Source of the DNA: Dendrobium chrysotoxum
Lineage: Eukaryota; Streptophyta; Magnoliopsida; Asparagales; Orchidaceae
Length of the DNA stretch: 64,000 bases
NCBI GenBank assembly: GCA_019925795.1
Contig: CM034305.1
Location: 96,136,433 to 96,200,432, forward strand
Reading direction: 5' to 3'
Of this stretch, positions 54,831-64,000 are shown in pieces. Positions within the stretch are counted from its first letter, which is position 1, and every line of letters starts with the position of its first letter. The notes beneath the pieces were generated by a model. It had not been told where the DNA came from, did no database searches, and worked only from the letters and a program-made list of their open reading frames with translations. A program made the position numbers and the translations under genes.

Positions 54831-55910
54831 GAAATTTTTACATATATAATACTTCAAATTATTATATTTACCTATCTAACATCAAAAGTATATTATTTAC
54901 ATACCTACCACCCAAATACAATCCGTTTCATCTAAATTATCACTCTGTTATCTTATCTGTCCGACCCGTCGTGTCTTCGTTGTGAGAGCTGGTTTGCTCT
55001 TCTTCTTCTTCTCCATTTTTTTGGTGCTATCAGATTTGAAGTATAAAATGGAGCTCGCCGTGAAGACAAAACCCCTATCAGCCCGACCCCTGGCATCTTC
55101 TTCCCCATGTGAACCCCACGCTCCTCTTCGTGAGCTGCCGTCGTGAGTGAAGAGGGAGACGATCGACACCTCCTCCACCTTAAACTTGATGAAGAAGATC
55201 AACAAAAGAAGGTGTGGTGTTTCTTGATCCGTACCTTTTAACCCTTTAACTTCGATCTTTTATCTGGCTTGAAGCTTGGGATCTGCTAACGGTGGAATGT
55301 AATTGGATCCTTGGGAGATATGATAAGTTGAATGTTGGCTTGTTTCACCTTTTAGATTTGCTATTGCTTTTGACCTGCAACCTTATTTTTGAATTTGATA
55401 TCGTTCTTCTTGCTTTCATGTGTGGTTTTCAACCTATCTTGATGTCTCTGATCTTGTGAAGCTCCTATAATTGGAATATTGATAAGGATTTAAACAGCTT
55501 TGCTTGAACGAATATCTGCTACAATGTTGTGATTGATCTTTGTAAAGGCTAACGTAGTTGTTTAACAGTCATTCGTTTCCCTCAATAGAAAAAAAATCAC
55601 TTTCAATGAATTGGACTATCATGCTTAATCTTTAAGGTTTAATCTGCCCTCAGCTTGCGTTCCAATCGCCGTGGCTGGAACCATAATCACTCCGTCGCCG
55701 ACCATCCGACCCAACTCGCCGCCCCCAATGACGAAGAAGAAGGGATTTCACGTGCGAAAGGCAGAGTTGGGGTGGGCTATTCACGGAGTTTTGACGAAGG
55801 GGTAATTTAGATGAAACGGGTGTATTTGAGTGGTAGGTATGTAAATAGTATACTTTATGTGTTAGATAAGTAAATATAATAGTTTTAAGTGTTATGTATG
55901 TAGAAAACCC
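54831..55910. mobile_element. Non-autonomous Mutator-like element upstream of SIP1
   Basis: 1,080 bp with ~109-bp inverted repeats (54831-54939 and 55803-55910). The outer ends read GAAATTTTTACAT and GGGTTTTCTACAT; both contain tacctacca(c/t)(c)caaatac and end in catctaaatta. They are flanked by the perfect 9-bp duplication AAAATTATT (54822-54830, 55911-55919). Inverted repeats near 100 bp with 9-bp duplications are diagnostic of MULEs. The interior has no transposase. It includes a GC-rich part (about 55650-55795) and gene-like sequence, so capture of a host gene fragment (Pack-MULE) is possible but not shown. Confidence 0.92.
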
Positions 55911-56539
55911 AAAATTATTTTGTTTTCATAATTAATATTTATATGCTTTTTTTAAGGGGGGGTAATAAGGGGCACAACACATTCATTATAAGAAAAATTT
56001 ATAAGTAAACAAAGGAAATGAGCAAAGAGAGCTCACACAAAAAAGTGCAGTGGCTCAATAGAAAAATAAACAAGCATGCTGCTAGATTAATTTGCACCCA
56101 TAGTTGCCCGTAGAACCTCCAAGAGGATACAAGGACGGGAGTCATCATCGTCCATGGCAATAAAAATATCATCCATAGATCAAAAATTGAGATGAAACAA
56201 AACCAACAGAGGCAGGCAGAAAAGAGAGACGAGGCAACATAATCCTCAACAGAAAGCCAAAGCTAGATGCCAATGGCTACAGAAGAAACGAAGTTTGCAG
56301 AGACCATCAGACAAACAATATCAGCCCACCAAAGCTTAAGAACAATTGAGTAAATGCATAAATTTATCCTCATATTCCAGCTAGAGACTTTGAGTGAAAC
56401 AGCCTTTAATAATGATGATACGAACAACAAATTTGCTAAAAATTTTATTCTCAAACTTCCTTGCATTTCTCTCCCTCCACAAGTGATAAATAGAACACCA
56501 AAGCAAGAGGGGTAAAAAAAGAAGATTTCCCCAGCATAC

Positions 56540-59500
56540 TAACATTCATATCAGCAAATAAATGACGATTTGATGTAAATTAGGGCGCATAAGAAACAGT
56601 TTTAAACATGAAATGAGATCCGTAATAACAGAATATGTATAATTACATTCAAAGAAAAGGTGAGCAGAGCTTTCAGGTTTATCATGGCAAAGATAGCATA
56701 ATGGATCCACCGGAATGCCTCTTTCAATTAACACATCTGCAGATTAAGGCCTCCAAAACACATCCAGCCAAAAACAGAGAAACGAATGTCATAGTGTTTG
56801 TGCCAAGCCTAGTTATGCCAATTAACCTCCCTCTCCCCCCTATAAAACTCAAGTAAGAAGTCCCTAAAATAGCTAGACCCACTAGAAATCCATTTCAAGG
56901 TAGTAACATCATCATCCAAAAGAATGGGGGTAGAAAGAATGAGAGCCTGGATGGAAGCATGAAAGGTTACATGCAAATTCCAACTAAGAGAATCCATAAT
57001 AATCAAAATAGGGGCTTCAGGTGGGAATGCTTCCAGAGCAGAGGATGAATTCTAGAGCAGAGGATGAATTCGATAAGTCAACTAAACACATTCCGTTACA
57101 CCAATGGTCCCACATCAGAGAAATAGGAGAGTTAAGATGAACATTAAAAAAAACTCCCTTTCACATCCAAGATTGTATTACATATGCTTTTCCACATGGG
57201 GGAATATAAAGAGGGTGAATGCTTCCAAGGAGAGCAGTGTCTATGAATCAACCAATTAGCAAGAGGAGAGTTGGAATTATACATCCTTGATATAATAGAA
57301 CAGTTATAAGCAAAATGAAGGCTTTGAAAAGAAGGGAGCCCTAATTCCCTCGCCTTTTTAGGTTTGCAAGTATTTTTCCATGAGATTAAATGTAATTTCT
57401 TAGCCGAGGAGTCCCCATAGTATAAAAAGTTTAAGGAAAGTTTGTCAATTTGCTTACAACACTTCTTAAGGTATAATGACCCCTCGAATCTAACAAGCTA
57501 TAGTGTTCCAAATGGTGAATCTTAAAAATTAAAATCTACCTGCCAAAGAAAGAAGCATCTTTCCAACCAAAAAGCTTGTTAGAAATAACATCTAGAAGAG
57601 GAGAGAAATCTGAGAGTTGAGCTCTTTTAATAGAAATAGGAATCCTCAAATAGGAAATAATGGAGCAGCAAGTACTAATGTTGAGGACAGAGCAAATCTC
57701 GTTGGAATAATGAACATTAGGTTTAAAGATGAGGAAAATTTTATCTATATTGACCACAAGGCCGGAGGAATCATCAAATTTAAAAGGACATCCTTCAAAG
57801 CTTGACCATTATGAATCGTGGCTTTCCCAAAAATAAGTAAGTCATCAGCATACATAAGATGAGAGTCTAAAATTCTTAATGTTTAAAGGTCCAAAGGCAT
57901 CCCCATTCATAGTAGAGTCCAGCAAACAAGAGAAAGCATCTATAGCAATATAAAAAAGATATGGGCTTAAAGGGCATCCCTGTCTTAACCCAGCCGAAGA
58001 AGGGAAAAAACCTTCCAACACCCCATTCACACATATAGAGAAGTGAACATCCATGATGCAGGCCTTTATCCAACCAATAAATGTAGGAGGGGAATTTTTT
58101 TGAGCCATCCTATAAAGCATGAATTCCTTTGAGACAGAATCAAAAGCTTTCTTGATGTCAAGTTTGGCACACATATAGTGGGATCTCTTGCATTTTTAAA
58201 AATACCCCAGGATTTTGGCAGCAAGCATGTCATTGTCGGTGGAGATCCTTTTATTGATGAAATCGGCCTGAGAAGGATTAATAATGATGGGAATGATGTG
58301 CTTAAGCCTCGCCGCCAAAATCTTAGAAGTAATCTTGTAAATGGTGCTGCACAAAGAAATTGGTCTAAAATCAGAGATTGAACCAGCATGATTATTTTTG
58401 GGGATTAAGGCAATACTAATAGACTTAACACATCTAGGAATATAACCTTTTAGAAAAAAAGATTGGATAGCTCTACGTAAATGAGGACCAATAATGTGCC
58501 AACTGGTCTTATAAAAGTGGAAGTTAAATCCATTAGGCCCAGGAGAGGAGTTAGAGCGAAAAGACAGCTTTGATTTCATCATTAGTAATCAGATTAGTAA
58601 GAGAGGAGAGGAGATGGGAAGGAACCTTAGATCCAGAAGGAAAATTGGAAAGGTCTGAGTTTGGAGGTGGGAGGGGGTTGTACAGATTTTTAAAATGATG
58701 AGTGATTATATGAATGGCATTAGAATAATTGCTAGAATTACCATCGAAAGCCACAATGACAGATCCACAGTTATAGTTCTTCCTCATTTGAATTTTAGAA
58801 TACATAAATTTAAGATCATCTTCCCCATTTTTTAACCACCTCATTTTACCTCTCAGCAAAATCCAAGAAGACAAAGAGGAGGTAAGGTCAAAAATTTTTC
58901 GATTCAAATTTTTGAGAGAGCAATTAAGAGCTAGGTTTTTAGGATCCGCATCCAAAAGAGCAAGATAATCCTTTTGCTGGTTATAAAAATCCTTCAAAGA
59001 GTTCTTAATATTGAAAGATTAAGCCTAAGATTTTAATTTAATGAATACTTTATCTTTCTTCAGCTTGGAGCAGAAATCCACCAAAGGGTTGCCCTGGAAA
59101 GGCTTAAAAAAAATATTAAGAATGTGTCCCAATATTCGTCAACATTAGTCCAATAATTTTTGAATTGGAAGTGTCTCTGCCTTGAATTAATGTGATAATC
59201 ATTCAGCACAATGAGTGAATGATTCGAGCATAAAGGTTCCTCCACAGAATAAAATGAATAAGGGTAAACATCAAGCCAATCATCATTAACTAAGGCTCTG
59301 TCCAGTTTGATGTGAATGAGATTTTTTGATTGTTGATTGTACCAAAAAATAAAAGTGAACAATAGAAGCTAAATCTTTGAGCTACGCATCAAAAATTAGG
59401 GATTGAAGTTCTCTAAGTTTGCTAAAATGCAAAATTGAGCCCCCAGCTTTTTTATTTTGGTACCGACAACAGTCAAAATCACCTAAAATAATCCAAGGAA

Positions 59501-59880
59501 TGGTAGAAGAGGGAGCAATATCTCTAATTTGATGCCAAAGAATTGAACGATATTCATGGGAATTAGAGGCATATATGACAATAATCTGAAAATTGTTTGA
59601 AGAGCCAAAAGCAATCATGCCGCTGATCATTTGAGATGAAGAGAAAGTAGGATTAAAACTCAGCTTCGAGGATTCCCACTTTATCCAAATCCTCCTAGAC
59701 TTAGTGAAATCAAAATTATTGTAGCTACTTTCATTATCAAATATGGTATAAGAAGCATAGAACCATGGGTCATTTAGGGAAGAAGCATTGATCCTATTCT
59801 CTAAAAGACAAATTATATCAAGTTTGAGTTTTTTAACCAAGAGCTTGCAAGTTATAACTTTGTTAAGGCTATTAAAAAAT
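56540..59880 (-). pseudogene. L1 ORF2: endonuclease, reverse transcriptase, zinc-binding domain, degraded
   Basis: Endonuclease: DIICLLENR (a Glu-containing motif near the start) and WIILGDFDCC (about 59490). RT: PGPNGFNFHFYK, PISLCSTIYKI, DIKKAFDSV, GLRQGCPLSPYLF (about 57985) and an intact-looking MYADDLLIF (about 57855). Zinc-binding tail: PLCYLCHDKPESSAHLFFEC (about 56690), the CxxC...HxxxxC pattern of the zf-RVT domain. Several frame changes, for example just before YADD and around 59040, rule out a working protein. Confidence 0.85.
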
Positions 59881-59921
59881 TTAATATTCCATGAAGCAAT
59901 AGTAGGAAGAGTCCTTGGGAT

Positions 59922-61315
59922 TTAGATGAGGAATTGCCATGCTTTCTGGGATGCTTGCTTCTGGTGTTTTTGGGTAGTTTCGGCACTGCTAATAGAGGGT
60001 TGGTTTTGGTTTTGATTATTGTGATTGGGCATATTATTGAGGATGGAAGAGGGATTTTCAATGTTGTCAACCTCAGGATTAGAATCCATAAGGGCATCAT
60101 ACTTAGTAGGGGAGATTATATTAGATGGGGTTGAGCCGAATAAGGTTGGGTTAATGGTACTCAAACAAGAGTTGTCAGTGGAAGGATTTAGGTTAGGGAT
60201 GGTTGAGTTAGGGTTATTAGAAGGGTTACTGTCAGGTAGTTGAGTATTAAGAGATGGAATATTAGTGATTATAGAAGCAGAACATGAGGATGGTAAGAAG
60301 GGTTTAAGAATGAGAGAGAATATTGAAGAAACAGGGATATACGAGTTTCCCGGCTCAGAACAGGGAAAGGTGGTGGAGGAGGATGGGGTGCAAGGGCTAG
60401 GGACAATAGCCAGTTGGTTAGAAGGCTGAGACAATGTCCCGGCTAGGTTTTGGCCTGAAGGAGGGTGAGCAGGGGTTGGCTTACTTCCGCTATGACCACT
60501 GGCTCGATGAGGAACTGGCAGTCTAGTTTGGCTTCGGCCTCTGGGAGCATGCGAGATAGTAAGTTGAGTAGAAGGTTGAGACGGGCAAGCGGCTGGGGAA
60601 TGGACTAAGGAATTACAGTGAGTACAAGGAGATGGCCTCCATTCGTATTAAATTTTCAAGTTGACAATCTCGTCCTTAATTAAAATGGGAATGATGTTTG
60701 GATAGACTGTTTTGTTGTTAATATGAAGACACACATGCACATAGGTTAAATGCGATTTTTGTGCGGTGAGGGCATCTACAACTAGCGAAATACCCACTTT
60801 ACTAGCTATCTTTGAAATTCCTTCAGAGTTCTAATACCATAGGGGTAAATCAAGTATCTTGAACTAGACGGGAACCGAGTTAAAATGTTTCTTTTGAGGT
60901 CAAAATCTCAGTGTCCATTTTTGGAGAATAAATGGCTTACCCAAAAGAAACCACACCCCGCCAGTCCATACCATTTCATAGTCTAATGGAGAAGAGAACT
61001 TTAACAGAAAAAAACTATCACTGAGGTTAAAAAGTTGTAGAGTACCTTGCAGTTTCCAAGCCTTACACATAGCTGCAGTAACGCCTCATAGTAAGGCCGT
61101 CTTCCAATCGAGTACCCAACCAACGATAAATTTCATTCCTCTGATGTAGCACCTGTCTTAGCTCTGGTGAAGACAATCACCTCTTCTTGGGAAGGAACAA
61201 ATGATATGGGGAGATCTTTAAAAGAAAAGCTTGTAGGGTTTACAATGTTGGACCAATCTAGTAAAGGCTTTGGTCCTGAGGGGTTAGAGGAAGATTGAGA
61301 TAAAGGGGGGAAGTC
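59922..61315 (-). pseudogene. L1 ORF1-like (DUF4283-type) protein, degraded
   Basis: From about MLQHHDFPPLSQSS. The N-terminal part carries the usual plant L1 ORF1 features: KFIVGWVLDWKTALLRG near 61130 and FSSPLDYEMVWTGGVW near 60990. This is followed by stops around 60900-60650. The C-terminal 170 codons (60434-59922) are open and rich in Ser, Pro and Asn. Family assignment rests on layout and pattern. Confidence 0.7.
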
Positions 61316-61425
61316 ATGATGTTGAAGAGAGGAGCCGATGTGAAAAAGGAAGAGTTTCCCCTCCAGTATGGCTGGAGGAGAAGGGTGAGAGAGGAGGTGT
61401 GGAAGGGGCGGTTAAGGCACAGGAA

Positions 61426-62430
61426 GAGTTTGATTATATATGATATTATTTAGTCATATATAACACAAAATAACTTTTCCCACTCTTATCATTAACTTTT
61501 TGTTAACTCGATTACTTTTTCATTGCGACTTCCTCAAACTCTTTTTTATTGTTTAGGGTTTTGGGTGCATAAGTCATACCGATCTTATTAATTGACTCTC
61601 AGTGAGATCTCATTACTATTTCTCTAATCTCCTTTATCATGATTAGTTTTAGGAGTGCACAAGTAGTCAATCCTGTTAATAGACTTCCCCAGCAGTGGCA
61701 AAGATAGTATTATTTCTTTATGTGACACAAATTATCAATTTTAAAAATACCTTCAACATTTTTATACAAGTATGGGACTGATAGTGACAGTTTAAAAAAT
61801 TATGGCTTACTTGAACCAAAAATTGCATCCCTCATTTCGACACCTTCATTTTCATAAGCTTTCTATGAAAGATATTTGGAGTCTCTTTTTTATTTTTAAT
61901 ATCTTCAAAATCATATCAAGAAGAGAATATAAAGAGTAACAGAGAGAGAGAGAGAGAGGGAGATAGAGAGAGAGATATATATATATATAGATAGAGAGAG
62001 AGAGAGAGACTCATGGAGTTGGGCATTTCACTGGTAGTTAGAGCATTGTCGTGTCGTGAGGGGAGCATCAGTGCATCTTCAAGCCACCCTAGAGATCGAG
62101 TGTGTGGTTAGTGATAGTTGTATTTACACTTCATTAGGTTATTTGACTTTTATGAGATTCCAAAGATATAGCTGATAGTTGCCTTTTACACTTTTATATT
62201 ATAAAGAAATTATGATCTAGTGGGCCAATTGTGGCTTATGCCCCTAGAGCCCCCACAATAACTCCGCTCATGTTCCCTAGTAAGGTTTTGTTGCAACATC
62301 ATCTCTTCGGAAGCCCGTATCATATTGATGCCTTCACCATGGGATTCTATCGGGCCTTCCTCTTCATGTGCATGATAGACATTATTATATAGTATATAAA
62401 TAGTATTATATAGATATTAAATATATAAAT
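61426..62430. other. Unassigned AT-rich DNA with GA/TA microsatellites
   Basis: No gene found. 61940-62010 holds alternating (GA)n and (TA)n runs. 62240-62370 has a few GC-richer bases with no recognised match. Confidence 0.5.
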
Positions 62431-62435
62431 AGAAT

Positions 62436-63957
62436 TATTGTGTCCTAGAATATTCACGGCGATAGAGAAATATAAAGTTTAACATCTTAGTTTTGTACGA
62501 AGATTCAACACACAATCAGATAAAAGAGAGGATGCAGCGTTTATAAGAGACACCAGAGTTTTTATTTGAAAACCTATGGAAAGGAGGAAAAATCACAGGG
62601 CCTGGCCTAATTTGAATGAATCCATTATTGTTTGCAGTCAATTACAAATGAGGCCCTTCATTGAGGGGAGGCCTTGATTTGATGTAGCAAATATAAATCA
62701 TATAAAGTGCATTACATGGTGGGAATTGGAAGTATTAGTATTGACATGTTCGTTTAATCGGCAGGATCATAGTCAGTGGGCGACGTAGGTCGAAAAGATG
62801 GTAGTCGGATGACGGTGGTCGGAAGGACCGTAGTCGGCGGGCTACCGAGGTCGGAAGGACCATTATTTGGCGACAGTGGCCAGAAGGATCATAGTTGACA
62901 GACGACGGAGGTCGGAAGGACCATAGTCTGCGGACGATAGTGGTCTGAAAAATCGTTGTCTAGCGACGGAGGTCGGAAGAACCGTAGTCGGCAGGCCACA
63001 GTGGTCAAAAAGACCGTTGTCTAGCGACGAAGGTCAAAAGGACCATAGTAGGCAAGCGACGAAGATCGAAAAGCCCATTGTCTGGAGGTCGAAAGAGCCA
63101 TAGTCAGGGGGGACGATGGTTAGAAAGACTATAATCGGGCGAAGGTGGTCAAAAAGACCGTAATTGGGTGACGGAGGTTAGAAGGACAATAGTTAGCGGA
63201 CGATAGTGGTTAGAAAGACAATTGTTTGACATTAGTTTTTTGGGAGAAGTCTGACAATAACCAGTGGCTGGGAGTAAGTCCAGTGATAGTCAGCGGGCAG
63301 CTAGAAGTGCAGTGTCAGTCAGTGCCCGCGAAGAAATCCAGGGTCAGCCGGTGGCTTGGCGGAAGTCCGACGTTAGTCGGTGGGTCAGGCAGAAATCCAG
63401 TGTCAGTCGAACTATGGTCGGTGGTTCGACAATGGTCGAGGAGGAGTTTTGTGACCAAAGATATCTAGTTTCTCTTTCTTCCTTGCTTGGGTCCCCTTTC
63501 CATGAGGAATGAGGGGTCTATTTATAATTTTCTGAGAGTGGCATGACTAGTAAATAGGAGGGAGATTAAGGGTACGTTGGGAGTGGTTTGAATGGACGAC
63601 CGATATCGACTTTTTGATCATGGATGATTTATTGACTATTTGACGATCTTAGGCTTGTTAAATTCGTCTCGTCGAACCGCTCGATTCAAAATAACCATGT
63701 CATGTTTGGAAATCGTTTGGCTATCCAATTTATGATTTGAACCTTCCAAATGCGCTTCGGGTCTTCAATTTACACCATTTTGTGCTTGGATTGGGTCGAA
63801 TTTAGTGTCGTTGGGTTCGTATTTTTGAGACGTTCAATTCGACTATAAGTTTGCATAAATCAGAGTTCGGATGGTCCCAAATTTAATTTTGGAATTTCCA
63901 ACTTAATTTTATCTCGAGATTTGTGCCCGATCAGGATAATTTTTTGATGATATATCA
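62436..63957 (-). mobile_element. Solo LTR, Gypsy-related family, minus strand
   Basis: 1,522 bp flanked by perfect AGAAT duplications (62431-62435, 63958-63962). Read on the minus strand it starts TGATATATCATCAAAAAATT, has cctgatcgggcacaaatctc, a TATA-like AATTATAAATAGAC (63517-63530) and ends GAATATTCTAGGACACAATA. Both ends correspond to the LTR at 18023-19079, with the final CA changed to TA. No internal element sequence accompanies it. Confidence 0.9.
62755..63440 (-). repeat. Tandem repeats (about 32-bp unit) in the solo LTR
   Basis: Plus strand shows gaccgtagtcggcgggctac followed by cgaggtcggaag, repeated with variations about 15 times, then a looser part built on gtcagtcggtgg. On the minus strand this is the same unit as in the LTR at 16028-17984. 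Confidence 0.85.
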
Positions 63958-64000
63958 AGAATGATTTTGAATTTTATGCATGTAAATAACTCAAAAAGAA

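Larger units (their letters stand above)
55957..61425 (-). mobile_element. L1-type LINE, degraded but near full length
   Basis: About 5.4 kb on the minus strand with the plant L1 layout: ORF1 (about 61315-59925), then ORF2 with endonuclease (about 59880-59060), reverse transcriptase (about 58600-57480) and a C-terminal zinc-binding domain (about 56740-56540). A T-run at 55948-55956 is the complement of a short poly(A) end. Many stops and frameshifts. Target duplications could not be fixed: tatttatatg (left) and ttatatatg (right) are only suggestive. Confidence 0.85.

Noticed and set aside
59934..60243. Plus-strand open frames rich in Gly/Val/Leu
   Set aside because: They are the reverse of the Ser/Pro/Asn-rich C-terminal part of L1 ORF1, with no independent support.

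Overview
This is a nuclear window from a flowering plant. The evidence is intron-rich genes with GT-AG introns, AT-rich intergenic DNA, and plant-type transposable elements: Copia, a Tat-type Gypsy element, RTE and L1 LINEs, a Cassandra-like TRIM, MULEs and Tourist-like MITEs. No bacterial, viral-genome or organellar signatures were seen. The lineage within the angiosperms cannot be fixed from the sequence alone.

Three host genes can be reconstructed exon by exon, all on the minus strand. Two are tandem paralogues of a cathepsin B-like cysteine protease: copy A at 2079-14748 (11 exons, 345 aa) and copy B at 29987-41466 (11 exons, 357 aa). Both reading frames are intact, both need a 5-nt micro-exon, and both keep the Cys/His/Asn catalytic residues. 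The duplicated unit covers roughly 1-15440 and 29160-42060, including introns and flanks. Each copy is therefore an 'empty site' control for insertions in the other. The third gene is a SIP1-type aquaporin at 51271-54447 (3 exons, 241 aa).

Layout. 61-1615: solo LTR downstream of copy A. 2079-14748: cathepsin B copy A; its introns hold an RTE 3' fragment (3622-4094), a Cassandra-like 5S-rRNA-bearing TRIM (about 4350-5025), two Tourist-like MITEs, a full Copia element (8317-13228) and a small TIR element (about 14233-14616). 15440-18022: junction between the two duplicates, with a short RTE insertion and an LTR rich in tandem repeats. 18023-28827: complete Gypsy element of Tat type with a degraded gag-pol frame and a long antisense ORF that has its own TATA box and a likely intron. 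29987-41466: cathepsin B copy B, with two RTE insertions in intron 7. 42366-44985: degraded RTE. 45228-50391: a diverged duplicated segment, each half carrying a Tourist-like MITE and a 550-bp non-autonomous MULE. 51271-54447: SIP1 aquaporin, with a 1,080-bp MULE starting 383 bp upstream of its ATG. About 55957-61425: a degraded L1-type LINE. 62436-63957: another solo LTR, minus strand.

The points most worth a second look are: the micro-exons; the asymmetric substitutions and C-terminal tails of the two proteases; the antisense ORF of the Gypsy element with its 75-nt in-frame intron; the tRNA-complementary stretch at the Gypsy primer-binding site that runs past the usual 18 nt; and an LTR family whose ends are conserved while the tandem repeats just downstream of the TATA box have been replaced between copies. 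No wholly new system is claimed. All identities are by eye, without database searches.
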